Below are positions 23,591-35,856 of a DNA stretch of 64,000 nt, piece after piece. The notes beneath the pieces are model-generated. The model was not told the DNA's origin. It saw only the letters and a program-made list of their open reading frames with translations, and did not search any database. Position numbers and translations under genes: made by a program. The DNA lies in the NCBI GenBank assembly GCA_947034895.1, contig OX344761.1:74461839-74525838 (forward strand). Reading direction: 5' to 3'. Positions within the stretch are counted from its first letter, which is position 1; each line of letters begins with the position of its first letter. The stretch is from Rhytidiadelphus loreus. Taxonomy: Eukaryota > Streptophyta > Bryopsida > Hypnales > Hylocomiaceae.

Positions 23591-24600
23591 TTTTTTAATC
23601 TGCCCAAACTACCCAATCTAGAAATAAACACTACATCATACAATAACTTTTTAACCATGTAGTCAAGAGAAGAACTCTTTGTGCGAATTGCAATAATTTC
23701 AGTGTTAATTACTTGTGTATCAAATGATCAAATTAGTCTTACAATTTGTTGATTCCTATCACTATGGCCCTATTAAAAAAAAATCAACCAAATATCAATC
23801 ACTAATCTTGACGGATGATGCATCACACAAAATGCAATGCCCATGAATAAACCACATTGTGCAATGGATCATAGAAATTCAAGGAAAGGTCCCTTATCTA
23901 AAATTCAAGAAGTCCTACCTATTGTTATAAATCCCAATTGCCAAACTCTTTCCATTCTAAAAATATATGACCTAGTTTTGCATTGTAATTTGATTGTTTT
24001 GTTTTTTCTTACACTTGCTATCTCTCTCAACCAATCATCCATCGACACTCCAAATTAAATAGCCTTTGATATTTGCATACACCACTCAAGTGAAACCCAA
24101 AAATTCATTACAAAAAAAATGGGTCTTGAAGATATTAAAGGAGATTTGCAACCTCTAATAGACCATTTTAGTGTTGTTCTCTTTGTTGCAAACTAATGCA
24201 TTGCTATCAAAATATTAAATAATTTTAAAACTTTCAAAAATTAATTGTAAAATTAAATAAATTATTATTAAATAATATTATCCAATGTTCATGTCAATTT
24301 CCCAACCTTATGAGACTACTGATGCACAAAACTAGAACAATAATGATGTCATCTACTTAATTTTTTTAATTATATATAATCTATTATTTTTTAATAATTT
24401 AATGATCATAGTCTCGGCTAACTAAAATTTGACTAGCTAGAACTATTCCTTCTTGATTTTTTTCTTTGTTTTTTTGGTACAATAGTGAAATCACCGCTAG
24501 TCCTAAGTTTGGGGCTTTCTTCAAATCCCATTTTCCTTGTAATGATTGACAATGAATTTGAATGAATTTGAACAAATGTGAATGGACTATATTATCAAAG
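23591..24600. other. AT-rich stretch with a copy of the GAAGAGATT repeat family
   Basis: About 24130-24330 resembles the start of the element at 59997-60784 and sequence at 62205-62470 (AGGAGATTTGCAACCTCTA, GTTGTTCTCTTTGTTG, then ATTAAATAATTTTAAA). No gene. Confidence 0.4.
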
Positions 24601-24790
24601 TCATCAATTGGTCCGAGATGACCCTAAACTACCGAGTGATGGAGGTGTGGTACCGAATAGGTTGCAGGTTTGATCCCTAGTGGCAACACGGTCATTACCT
24701 TGTGTAAAATCAACCTCTCCTCTTGATGGAAACCCTTGCAGTGTGTTTCTTAAACACTCTTGTTTCAAAAAAAATAAAAAAATCATCAAT
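24601..24790 (+). mobile_element. tRNA-derived SINE-like element with 8-bp target duplication
   Basis: TCATCAAT flanks the unit at 24601-24608 and 24783-24790. The body contains GAGTGATGGAGG (weak A-box position) and GCAGGTTTGATCCCTAG, close to the pol III B box GGTTCGANTCC, and ends in an A-rich tail. About 175 bp is usual for plant SINEs. It does not fold as a tRNA, so it is not called as one. Confidence 0.6.
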
Positions 24791-25317
24791 CATCAATCCC
24801 TAAATGGTTCTCTATGGAAAAAAAAGTTTGTTAATCCCATTGTAGATCGACCTTATCAAAGGTACAACAAATTAAGAGACACTCTTATGTAATGGTATTT
24901 GCAAGAGCACCTTCCATAATACCAATCCTATTAAATGAAAATCTTTGTATTTGATGGTTTTAGTTTTTTGAAATTCTTAGCAAAATTCTTATTGAATAAT
25001 CACTCTTACGCCTTTGGTACAAGTTTTATGCACTCACCACTTAGGATACCAACTAGACTCAACAAATAACAAAGAGTATATGTGTAAATGTTGCAAATCT
25101 AATATTGTGCTCAACAATTTTATCAAAAGGAGATAACGCTAGTTGAAAACAAACCTTTATTCAACAAATAACATCAACCCACATTGAGAGTTGTCCTATT
25201 TCTTTTCTATTCACCCAAAATGTAGATTTAGTTGGTATAGATCATTCAATATCATTTTTGAATGTCAAAATAACAAAGCAAGAAAGTAATATTTTGTTAA
25301 TTTTTATCATCTTTTAA
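24791..25317. other. AT-rich intergenic stretch, nothing recognised
   Basis: Short frames only. No terminal repeats could be paired. Confidence 0.3.
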
Positions 25318-25836
25318 CCCCTAGAAGACCACAAGTCCACCAAGTGACTTTTGCAACTACATTCGCAAAAAACTCAAAATATGAACTTCACTAATAGTCC
25401 ATGAACAACAAAGAAGAATAAAGAAACCATGGATTTTTTTTTTGTTGAACCCATCAATGTAATCCGATCAAGAAATGATCATCTATGTGATTGTTGGTGA
25501 AGTTTTGGAGAATAGAAAAAACCCTCTAGACTGTCACTTCAAATCCTCATATCTTTTTTTCCACACCTCAAAATGGTCTAAAAGAAATTATACATCAAAA
25601 CCATGATGATTCCGATTTTAGCATTCCAATTCCAACATATGTACAAAGTACCACCTAACCAAATATCTTTCATTAATTTTGTCAAAGGTGGCAATTGTGC
25701 GGTTTCATTGATCATTTTTCATTTCAATGGTGGATATCATCAAAATTATTTCACACAAACGAGGAATTATGCTTGTTACAAGAGCTCCTCAAGAAAACAA
25801 GAGACATAGTCACCCTAACCCCCAATCCTCTAGGGG
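25318..25836. mobile_element. TTAA-flanked element, 519 bp
   Basis: Left end TTAA then CCCCTAGAAGACC (TTAA 25314-25317). The right end in reverse complement is TTAA then CCCCTAGAGGATT (TTAA 25837-25840). Terminal repeats of about 12 bp, no transposase ORF. Confidence 0.5.
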
Positions 25837-26628
25837 TTAACATTGACAATTTTCAACATTTGGGAGTGGAATCTTCTGAATACCTACCATGCTTTCAATG
25901 ATCATGTTTTGCATAGTCTGTGCTCTAGATACCGACAGAACATCTAACCTCTACCTTCATTTTCAGAACATGTGCCTTCCTCAAGAACTTGGTTGAACAA
26001 CTGCTTGTTGTTCTTTTCCTATTCAATTCATCCAAATATAGTTTAGTTGGTCTAATTCGTCCACTAACATTATTTAAGTGTTACATTATCACAGAGGGGA
26101 GTAAAATTTTGTTAACACATAACATCTTTAAGAGTTTGAGTTTGCATTATATTTACAGTATCTTCGTCACTCCACGACTTGGTATGTACTACATCCTGTA
26201 ATTCCCTCCAAAATTTAACTACCTAGTGCGTAGGGCATGCTGAAGACAGTTTAACGAGGAAAACAGATTGCCTTTCGACTCCTTTCTTGTCAAGACTCGA
26301 ACGCCAATTGCGTTGCAGTAAATTTGCAATAACTGCGCATTTAAGGTTAGTGTTACATATGAATGTTAGTGTACATGACATTAGATGGCATAAGTAAAAT
26401 GCTTGTCAAATACACAATCATGCTGTCTATAAGATACAAGCAACAGTTCTGGTTACACCATAGGAAAGCTAAGTCTGGCATCTGCAGTACTGAACTCTTG
26501 AGGACCAGAATCATTATTCAACACTTTCGAATGGATCATATAGAGACTTTCAATTGTCATTGTAAGAACATGAATCCAAGAGGATAAGAGCTAACTATAC
26601 AAACCATCGCTATATTCTGTACACGCCT
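25837..26628. other. 3' flank of the ERI1-like gene
   Basis: Contains the 3' UTR of the minus-strand gene ending at 26629. Apart from this UTR, no feature is recognised. Confidence 0.3.
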
Positions 26629-29394
26629 CTATTTTGGAGTAAAAGCACGTTTCTTCCGTTTCTTTGACAAGGGAAAGGCAGACTTCGACCCATCTAAATC
26701 ATATCCTTTGAGCCAGCCAGTGACTCGTAACCTGGTGCCCCGTCTGATCAACTCAAGAGCCAGGTATGCTGTGTTCTTCGCGTCATCCAGTCCACTGTGT
26801 GGTCTTCCCTCAAATTTGAGACCCATCAGTTCCACAGACTGTTTGAAATTCGCTTTTACATTACCATAAATCTCTCGATGCGGAATTTTCAAATTGATCC
26901 ATCTGCAAAGGCATCAATTCACTAGTTCAACCTGAGGTTGACAAGTTCAACAGTCTGGGAGGGTCCAAACAGGTCAACTTAGCTGGAATTGGTCACTAAT
27001 GATCAGTTTTAGCCAACTGGTGGATTCCCTGGACATGATTTCCACTAGAACAACGACAAGCACAAAACTCTCCAGGTTGTCAAACTAAAATGCGTAGAAT
27101 CAAGCATAAACTCAAATGGGTGGTCATGCAGAATACAGTACTCCTGGATATCGAACCTGCTTTGACTGAACTGAGCATTAGAAACCAAAATGCATAACTG
27201 GGTACATCATGACAGCGATCAATTGGTGGACCATCTCCCAAAAAAATTCAAAACAAGACAACAGCACAAATAAAGACATAGTCGTCTACAAGAGCAGGCA
27301 GTGCCCGTCCTCATAGAAACTCATGTGTATGTATGAACTAGCTTCTCAGTAAAATTAGACAATTTTAGAAACTTTTAGACAGCATCATAAAGAGAATTTT
27401 TTTCTAATGATTCATGGAGAGGTTTCCCTAGGGTCACAGTGATCACACAGAGGCCTCTCCATAATACACTCCATATGATCACTGTGGACAAAGGGAGACC
27501 CCGCCCATGAATTATGGAGACGACTCCCTTTATGATGTCGAATAAAATTTCCTGACAACCTTGTTATCACTCGTACGCTCTCACCAAATTGTTAGCAAAA
27601 TCTTTTGCAGAGTAAACACTAACATGAATACTCAATGAACAATCGTAGCACAAAAAATCATAGTTCTGTTCAAACTAAGCTTCAAAGAAAGTTCCAAGTA
27701 CGGAAGCGCACCATCAAATACATATGAGGGGCAGTAAATGACCTGTTAAAATAGAGTGGCTTCTGCAGACCTTTGTACAAACACTCTGAATCCAGCATTG
27801 TTCTGCAATCCCAATCGGACCATGTTGCTACCACAAACCGTTTACTCTTGACCTCGTTTTCCTCTAACCAGGCATCGAGCATTTTTAGAGCCTTCCCGAG
27901 AAGCACACCATTGTCTACCTGCAAGAAATAAATCTCGACGTTGTAGGGAGACCGCCAGCAAAGTCTACTAATGCTTGTATTGATAGTCTATTGACATGTT
28001 TATCTCAACAGTGAATCCTACTATATCCTTTGAGAAGGTTATTGGCAGGAGTGTACAAGCTTCATCATCAATGCTTCACCAGTTAAAAACTCTAGAAGTA
28101 TGCTAGAAAACGAAAGCCATATTAATGCAATTGCTGGCATATATACTAGAGTTACCAAGATTTAGAAGAGCTCTAGATCTAATGTATGTAAGATATATGT
28201 GGCTAACACTTGCCTAAGATTTCCACAGTAGTATTGCAGAAAATCTCATCTGGTATTACACTGGTATATGAGTCACAGCACTGCAGAGGTATTGTGTTCC
28301 CCACCTACTCGCATATTATAGACAAAAAGACAATCATCTCAACACAAGATAGCACATTTTCTTTTTCAGGAGAGCAGTTCACAACTAACCTCGTCCTGTT
28401 GTATGCCCAGAAACCTCTTGCAAAAATCAGTGAGCTTGGGATGGTACACAGGCTTGACAAACGTATGAAAAACTGCCTCAACTTTTCGGGTCACGAGATT
28501 CACTAGTATTGCTGGAAATTCAACAATCTCCTGAGGATGTAATGTCATGCTGTTGTCGCATGTCGCCTCAAAGTCAATTGCTATCAAGTAATCAAAATCT
28601 TGGGATGGTTTCATAATCCCTAACGATGATGACAATGTTGACTGTGTTAAACTTGTGTCCAATCGAAGTCTCTTTGGTAGCAGCCTTGGCTCTTCTTCCC
28701 CAACTTCCACATCAGGTGATGCTTCATTTGTGTTTGTGCATTCAAATGCATCCAGAGAGTCTGGAGCAAGAATTTCGCTTTGAGGATTCGGTTGCGAGTG
28801 TGAAGCTTCCGAGTGTTGGTCACCTCCATTATTCAAATTTCGGGCATTGAGGCGCAAAAGTGCAAATTATCGATTTCTGTCCATCCTCTCTGTAATCAAC
28901 AAAGATCACAAACTCTTGAAATCTTCGTCGGTGAACAAACACTTAGACACAGAAGCAGTTGTGCACGCTAGTAGAGAACCCAACCCCAAATCTGCTCTGG
29001 AAAATGCAGTCGCATACATTAGTTCTTGGCAGGGCATACGTAAAAGTGCTCTAAATGTCATTGCAATTGACAAGGTTTATGTTCAAAACTACCAAACAAT
29101 CCGCGAGCTTTATCGCGACTAGGATTTCTGGGTAGGGGCTAGTAGCAAGTTCGAAGAGAAAGCCCAAAGGATTTCGCCACGAGGATCTAAATACAAACTT
29201 ACAGGCTGCAAAATTGATTATATTAGGGTAAAACTCTTCGTGGACATACAATGCACAGATGGAAATTACTGGCTAAATCCAACTAAACGCAGCAAACCAC
29301 TACAACCCTAAAAGGGAGACTACTTCGTAACACAAGTATGCAATTCAAGAACCACAAATAGATTAGAACCCTCACCTCTTTGAACGTCATCCAT
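26629..29394 (-). CDS. ERI1-like 3'-5' exonuclease (DEDDh family)
   Basis: Three exons are firm: about 28823-28390, 27918-27743 and 26902-26629, joined at GAG|GTTAGT, GCAG|GTAGAC, AACAG|GTCATT and GCAG|ATGG, all in frame. DEDDh residues are complete: IDFEATCD, then DWD within WSDWDCRTML, and RPHSGLDDAKN near the end. FLGIQQ and WINLK-IPHREIYG are typical of ERI1/3'hExo-like proteins, which trim the 3' ends of RNA such as 5.8S rRNA, histone mRNA or siRNA. The N-terminus is uncertain. No ATG precedes the acidic leader in the open frame, whose first in-frame ATG is 28614. A 19-bp exon at 29394-29376 (ATGGATGACGTTCAAAGAG|GTGAGG) ends in the right phase for acceptors at 28823, 28805 or 28760 and would give about 280-300 residues. 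The usual Gly before DWD is Ser here. Intron 2 carries a MITE. Confidence 0.8.
27375..27545. mobile_element. MITE in an intron of the ERI1-like gene
   Basis: Outer words CATCATAAAG and, further in, ATTCATGG followed by AGGTTTCCC and CACAGTGATC pair with the right half in reverse complement (CATCATAAAGGGA, ATTCATGGGC, CACAGTGATC). The arms are imperfect and there is no ORF. It lies in the intron between the second and third firm exons. Confidence 0.5.
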
Positions 29395-29462
29395 ACTGAC
29401 GTTCCGGAAATCAGATTAATCAACAAACCGTGGGAGTGCAACTCGCCCTCCTACGTCATCTC

Positions 29463-29472
29463 ATAAACCCTA
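29463..29472 (-). promoter_or_regulatory. Telo-box upstream of the ERI1-like gene
   Basis: The plus strand here reads AAACCCTAA, the telo-box core, about 70 bp upstream of the proposed ATG at 29394. This fits a promoter or 5' UTR and gives weak support to that start. Confidence 0.35.
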
Positions 29473-29836
29473 ATCCCTGTTCCAATTCACCGTCCTGACT
29501 ACGCAAACCATGTGTATCACGCCCCGCCAAATGCAGCGAAGTATTCAAAGAAATTCGTGAAGACACGCATGGTCCTTCACTTCGCGATTCAATTAATGCA
29601 AGCGGATGCGAAAAAAAATTCAAAGACTGAAGTAGAAATGCTTGTACATGTTAATGAACCGTGTGAAAGCGTATCAGACCCCCAATACACTACAGATTTC
29701 AGATTTACAGATTTCATGATCACCATCGAAATTTTTACTAAATTTTCACCAAATCTTCGTCCAAATCCAAAATAGGAATGCCCTCGCACGCGGCGAAAGT
29801 GGAAACAGCAATGAGAGTATGAGACTGAATCTTTAA

Positions 29837-30573
29837 CCCCTAAATGACGGACCCATGACCACTGATTTCAAGCCTCACTACCTGTCGCTCAGTTTGCTAC
29901 CATTTGGCAACTAGATGTGAATGAAAAAAATTTAATTTATTTTTCAGAGATGGAGATACATGTCTTCTTTACTTCATAAAAATTTTAGATTTTTTTGTGG
30001 AAAATTGATTTTTTTGAGAATTTTTGAAGAAAAAGTGAAGGAAAATCATATCAAATAGAAAAATACCTCAAAATTTTTAAAAATTTCATCATGTGTGTAT
30101 ATTATAGTGACAAACATCATAGTGTAAACTCAATTTCCTTGTCATTCTATAATTAGAAAATAATAGACATTGAAAATACATCCAAAGTTCAAATTGCAAT
30201 AAAATATTCAATATTGGAATTTTTTTCAAAATTCAAATTGGAGTAGAAACTAGAGTAGATGACCTTCATTTTGTTAGTTGGGTTCAAACTTTAAAAACAT
30301 CATTTTTGTGGAGAAATTTCAGATTTAGAGCAAGGAGCAACAACTTTCCAAAATACTCTAAAATAGCATATTTTGTGATCCGTTTTTTTTAATAACTTCT
30401 TATTTACGTGAAGACAAACACTAGCAAGACTCCAAACTCAATTGGATACTCTTCATCACCCAACATGAAAGGTCAACAAAAAACTTTTTGGATGAAAAAG
30501 TACTTTCGGACTCTTTCTTTTGAACAGTACTGTCATCAAAACGCCACGGAATGGCTTCCGTGGCGCTCCAGGG
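29837..30573. mobile_element. TTAA-flanked element, 737 bp
   Basis: Left TTAA (29833-29836) then CCCCTAAATGACGGACCC; right CCAGGG then TTAA (30574-30577). The left end matches the reverse complement of the end at 63195-63218 (GGGTCCGTCCTTTCAGGG). A small palindrome, GCCACGGAATGGCTTCCGTGGC, lies at the right end. The right terminal match is short. Confidence 0.4.
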
Positions 30574-32092
30574 TTAAAGAAAATTTTCCAACATTGCAAG
30601 CATGTCATATGATCCCTTGGAAATAGTATAGCGCCAAAATCCTGACGATGGACAGAGAGTTGCAGGGCTTAGCACAAATTTCTCATTCATCCAAACCAAT
30701 GTTTGACTTTTTTTTAATAGCACTTTTTGTTTGATACAGTGCGGTAAACAAGTTATATTTATAAAGATATAAGCAAAAATATGCGAAAATTCAAGAAAAG
30801 ATTCAAGTGCTACGGGTGTAACTTTGCAATGTGTGACATGTTGTTAAGTGTCCTTTGGATGGTCTACAAGTTGGAAAGAATCATTTTCTCTTCTCTAAAT
30901 TCTATTTGAGAGGTACTTGAATATAGTTTTAGGGAATGTTGTTGAATATTTCTTCATTGTGGTACTTCTTGATTTTTCTACCTAAAAATATGTTCAATCC
31001 ATGGATCATCGTGCAGGGTATTTTTCCAACTTTTATACTTGATTTGAATTTTAGCTTTAACCCTGGAAAGAGGGGTTGGTCACTTTGGAAATTAGCCTTT
31101 TAGGTACTATGTAAATCATTTGCATAATAGCAAAAACAAGAGCACTCATTTGAGGTCAAACTACTTTGTGAAACCTTCCCTTTTCACACAAAATTCCAAG
31201 GTAAACATCTACACTTTTGTCTTGCTTAGAAAGATTCTTTGTCATCCCTCTAACACTTAATTAGTGTCCACAATGTCCTTTCAAGGTTAAGGTAATTTAA
31301 AAAAAAAATTGAGCTCAACTAATGAAATGAAGCTTATGAACTAGAGTTTCTACTCCAATTTAAATTTGGAGTAATTCCTAAAATTCAACATTTTATTTCT
31401 CTGTACAATTTGGTCCTTGCTAACACTAATTTTTGTTGTATTGCCCATCTTACTACTTATTAGTTCAAATAATTCGTAAAGTGATGAAGGTACATTTTGG
31501 ACAAAAAATTGCCAAAAATTGCTACTTTCTAAAATGAAAAAAAAAACTTTTTAAAATTTCATAGCAAGGGTGATGAGCAACACAACAAGAAAATAAGGAT
31601 GGGGAGAACATTCCCACCTCAGGTGCGCCAAAAGCAAGTGTGTCGAACTTTGGCATGCTAGGGTGTGCATGTTCTTACTACTTGAATCTTGCAATTGAAT
31701 GCATTCCCTCATAGTTTGTGTGATTTTTCTTTTAAAATGACCACTCGAGACTTGTGATTCCCTTCTATGCCACTAACTCTACCGTGACATTATTTACCAG
31801 TGAAACAAGAGTCCCTTTTGCATCCTTGAAAAGCCAGTGAACAACTATGGCTCCGGAGGACCATTGCCTAGTCGTACAATTGATGTAATTATGGCTTCTT
31901 CACTCGGTCTCCGTGATTTCATCGTGGGACCTCCCTGTGACGGAGCCTCGATGAGTGTCCCGCAGTGACCCCGGCCCACTGCCTTTCACTGCCTTTCACT
32001 GCTCCTGACTTTGAGAGTGTGCTCCTTTCCACGTCGCAGGTTTAGTACGTACGAAACTATCCCAAACTCCCAAGTGAACCACCCGGCCAACT

Positions 32093-32755
32093 GGAAATCC
32101 AAGCTCCTTCAATTCCGCCATCACTGGCCCACCCCTTCACTTTCAGTTGCAGGCAACTCCACTCCAGTCCAGCTGAAAATTCAACACTGCCGAGCGCCGA
32201 CCTACTACTGTACTGGAATACGTACTTCTTCTTATAACATTCGAAAGCCTTGGAACGAACGACGGACGTTGAGCATCAAAGTGTCCGCTGGGTGACTGCA
32301 TTCTTGTTCCCTGCCTGCAGAAACAAAAGAATTACTTATAATGCATCAATCTATTGGTGCAATAATCGAAGCAATCTCCGTCATCTTCTTTCAATCTTCA
32401 TCTCCTTTTGCACTTTCACTTTCCCCTGATCTCATGCAAATCAATGTACTGTATATCTACTACAGTACAGGCTAGCTAGGCCCTGCCCTGCCCTGCCCTC
32501 TGTTCCTCGGATCCAGTCTAGTCACGCCGGTACCCCACTGAAGTAGTCCGTCCAGATTCGTCCCCATCTGCCCCGCTGGCTTGCAGTGAGGTAGGGTGTT
32601 GCGCAAGGCACCTCGCACGCAATAAGTTAGCAATTGGCTCTTCAAAGGGAAGAAAACGAAATCGTTCAGTTGCGTAGTGAAGCTAAGCTGGAGCTTGGGT
32701 TGGGTCCTGTTTCATGTCGCTGGCAGGCGATGTGGCGTGGGGGGAGGCTTGTGCA
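32093..32755 (+). repeat. Diverged duplicate of the beta-xylosidase gene's upstream region
   Basis: It aligns with 39580-39980 in the same order and orientation: ATCCAAGCTCCT, GCCATCACTGGC, TTCCCCTGATCTCATGCAAA, CTCTGTTCCTCGG, CACGCCGG, CAGATTCGTCCCCATCTGCC and GGCAGGCGATGTG. It has insertions relative to the other copy. No xylosidase coding sequence follows. Confidence 0.75.
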
Positions 32756-32778
32756 AGACGGGGCGGCCCAGAAGTGAG

Positions 32779-33002
32779 GGATGGGGTGGATTGACCCCCT
32801 CGCTCGTCCTTACCAGTGGTGCAAGTAAAAAAAATTCCCCCTATTTTGGGCCATTCTAGGGTATAATCTTGACCTCATCTCGCTAATTCGGGGTCTCTGA
32901 TTGCAAAAATGAATTCAAAATTTGCAAAAAAATTCATGTGTAAAAAATAAATAATTCCAGGGTTTGCCCGTAGGGCCGAGCAAGGGGGTCAGTTCTCCCT
33001 GG
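32779..33002. mobile_element. Small MITE-like insert with 11-bp flanking repeat
   Basis: CCAGAAGTGAG occurs on both sides (32768-32778 and 33003-33013). Subterminal TGACCCCCTCGCTCGTCC on the left and TGACCCCCTTGCTCGGCC (reverse complement of the right) form imperfect inverted repeats. An 11-bp duplication would fit a Mutator-like element. Confidence 0.45.
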
Positions 33003-33305
33003 CCAGAAGTGAGTAGGTGCCTTCGGTGTTTCTAAGTTTTCACCTCCAAAACTTAACTTCTAATAAATTATTATATTTGGAAAAGAAAAAAAAATCCTAT
33101 TGATTAGCACCATGATGACGTTTCTTGCAAACATCTTCACTTGATATTTTAACCATGTTAGGACTTGGTAGCATGAAAGCGTCGAATGGATGACTTTCCT
33201 AGGGTGATCACTATAGAAATGAAGAATGCACCTATTGGTCAAAAAGTTCAGATATCAATTTTGAGTTACTACCTTGTTCATAGATCAACATCCTTCCAGG
33301 GTTAA

Positions 33306-34730
33306 TTTTCCATGAAGGAAAATTTGAACAAGTGTTCAAATGTAGGCCTAATTATCTACCTTACTAAGGTAGCCAACCAACCTCTTTCCAATCAATTACT
33401 CATTTTTGCTAGTCAAGCTGCCATGATTTTAATCAATTGTGGTGTAGGTGACAGCTCACGTAGCACAAATGTTGGGGAGGTGTACATTGAAAGCATACAA
33501 TGATCATAAGATGTACATTGGAAGACACAATTATAACCTACCTTGAAGCATGGTCGCATTTGTAATTAGCCTATGGTTGGAAATACGGTGATCTATATAA
33601 CAAGAATAGGTTGAACGGGATCTTCATGACAAAAATTCATGGTAATTTTGTTTTTGAAGAAAGAATTGTAAAAGAACATGAAATAACTTTGAAATCTATT
33701 TTTATAAACAAGAAAAAAATTCCCCTCACCATACCTATATGACATATATATTGAATTGCTTAAGTGATTAGAAAGAGGTCGTCTACCTTTAGTTAGTACT
33801 TTTTACACAGTTAGTTTTTACACAGTCATCACAACACAAATTGGTCTATCTTGGCACAAACTCTCATTTGTTATTTCCATCTCATTTGTCCAGTTAATTA
33901 GTGAAAAATTGGGGTCCATTTTGGATAGAAATTGTCAAAAATTGCAACTTTCTAAGGCAATGAGAATTTCTTTTCTTTTCAAAATTACAATTGTACAAGA
34001 TTATACAAAACTACTATTAGTACTACATGAATGTCTAGAAAAAAATTCAAAAACTTTGACCATGCAAACTTTGAACTTTTTATTCTACATACATGCTAGT
34101 TGAGACGGTTGCATCCTAGTCTATATCATATTAGTTCAATGCCAACCAAATTCAAAGTAGAAGAGGAGTTTGCACATGCTACACAATGTTATCTCTTGTC
34201 CTAAAAGATGTGGAGAGTATATCATTTGATATGATATACTAATTTGATATACCAATTGAAAATTTTAATTTAATTCTTGTTGAGAAGTTACATATTATAC
34301 TCTTATAAAGGAGGTACCAAAATGTCAAAATCATCCATTTAAAAATGACTTTGTAGGATCCTACCCAAACTTTTAATTGTCTATTGAATGGACACTTGGT
34401 CCTTTAGGGAGTAAAATATATTTTTGACACACAGTGAAAGAAATAACTCCAACCATTTAGGTTGGCGTAAATGAAAGGCCTATTGAGTACGGAGTATTGT
34501 ATTGTGGCTGTTACAGCCACTTTTGGGTGCACTTCTATTACTATGCACTCAAAATTTTAATTAATTAATTTTAAACTCCACTCCAACCCCCACCCTACAC
34601 ACATCCTAGGTTTAAAAAAGAAATTTAATTAAAATTAATTTCTTAAATTTTCATCCCCCCTCCCCCTACTTGTAATTTTTTGAATGAGGTTATCATGACA
34701 AACAATATGGGACAATGAAAATCCCATATC
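33306..34730. other. AT-rich intergenic stretch with repeat fragments
   Basis: About 33880-34090 (TCAAAAATTGCAACTTTCTA, TACAAGA) resembles about 36770-36940, so both are fragments of one repeat. No gene. Confidence 0.35.
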
Positions 34731-34734
34731 TCGT

Positions 34735-34866
34735 ATCCCATATATTGTACATCGTATTTGTATTTGTATTGTACAATATTCCAATATCACATATTTGTAT
34801 TCATATTTTGGTACCGTATCTGTATCTATATCCGTATTCTGATTTGTATTTGTATTTTTATTTGGA
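34735..34866 (+). repeat. Degenerate hexamer microsatellite (TATTTG/TATTCG)
   Basis: A run of six-base words such as GTATTT, GTATTC, GTATCT and ATATCC. A second block of the same kind lies at about 35278-35420. Confidence 0.6.
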
Positions 34867-35081
34867 TGGATGGCTTAGATTCAATCTCAAAGATCAACGA
34901 CTTAAGAAATTTTGAGAAATCAATGGCATTCTGGAGGAGGAAGCATTTAAAAAAATCAATGACCTATTCATTTTTTGGAGAGGGGGGGGGGGGCAACTAA
35001 TGGCAAACCAGATGTGTGACTGCCACTTTTGGGTGCATAGTGAAACTATGTGCACCATGAATTTTTTTTTTTTTTAAGTTT

Positions 35082-35165
35082 TTAATTTTTAATTCACCCC
35101 CCTCCTAATTCCCAAAAAATTAAAAAAAAAAATTGAGGGGGGAAGGAGGTGAATTAAAAATCAAA
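35082..35165. repeat. Inverted repeat between the two hexamer arrays
   Basis: TTTTTAATTCACCCCCCTCC pairs with the right arm, whose reverse complement reads TTTTTAATTCACCTCCTTCC. It lies between two TATTTG-type arrays, so the whole 34.7-35.4 kb block may be one element. Confidence 0.5.
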
Positions 35166-35277
35166 ATCTTAAAAATTATTATTTTTTTAAACCCCCCCAA
35201 TCCTTCCCCCTCTTCTCTTCTAGTTTTTAGGAGGGGTGGGGAGATCCAATCAATATGGGATATCTCCATTCATACAT

Positions 35278-35422
35278 AGTTGTATCCATATTTGTATAGT
35301 CATACTTGAATTCATATTCGTATTCGTATTTGTATAGTCATACTTGAATCCATGTTTGTATTCAGATTCATATTCATATTCGTATCTGTATCTAATTTGT
35401 ATCCGTATTTGTATTCAGATCC
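35278..35422 (+). repeat. Degenerate hexamer microsatellite, second block
   Basis: Repeats of ATTCGT, ATTTGT and ATCCGT, same composition and strand as 34735-34866. Confidence 0.6.
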
Positions 35423-35856
35423 AATGGCTCTTGATTTTTCGGTGAAGGGGGTGGAAATTCTTTTCCACTTCCATCCAATGGCTCCTAATTTTTGTGAAGG
35501 GGGGGCCACTTTATTGAAAACCAAATGTGACAGGCAAATCACCCTAGATAGTCATCCACAAAGATGTGATTACGTGACACCAAACATACATAGCTCTGAT
35601 ATGAAGGTAGATTCATATATAATTTATTATTATTACTATACTATATTAAGTTCACAATGTCATAATGCATTGTTACGTTTTAATCCATATACATGGACAT
35701 ATTTTCATCCTTACAAGTTTTCATCCAAAAATTCAAAAGTCTATGCCTTCTTATAGAAGAGTGCAAAAATACTTGTTAAACCTGAATGAAAACTTGACCA
35801 TCTATTTGGATGAGGACATGATAGTGGGTCATAACACTGTGCACTTAACTCCTTAA

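Larger units (their letters stand above)
31061..33301. mobile_element. TTAA-flanked composite element, 2.2 kb, carrying a gene-flank copy
   Basis: Left TTAA (31057-31060) then CCCTGGAAAGAGG; the right end in reverse complement is TTAA (33302-33305) then CCCTGGAAGGATG. Inside are a copy of the repeat at 10490-10975, the diverged copy of the beta-xylosidase upstream region (32093-32755) and a small MITE (32779-33002). The terminal repeats are only about 10-11 bp, so the outer boundary is tentative. Confidence 0.35.

Noticed and set aside
24640..24700. tRNA gene
   Set aside because: Only a B-box-like word and a weak A-box; no cloverleaf, and the unit has a poly-A tail and target duplication, which fits a SINE.
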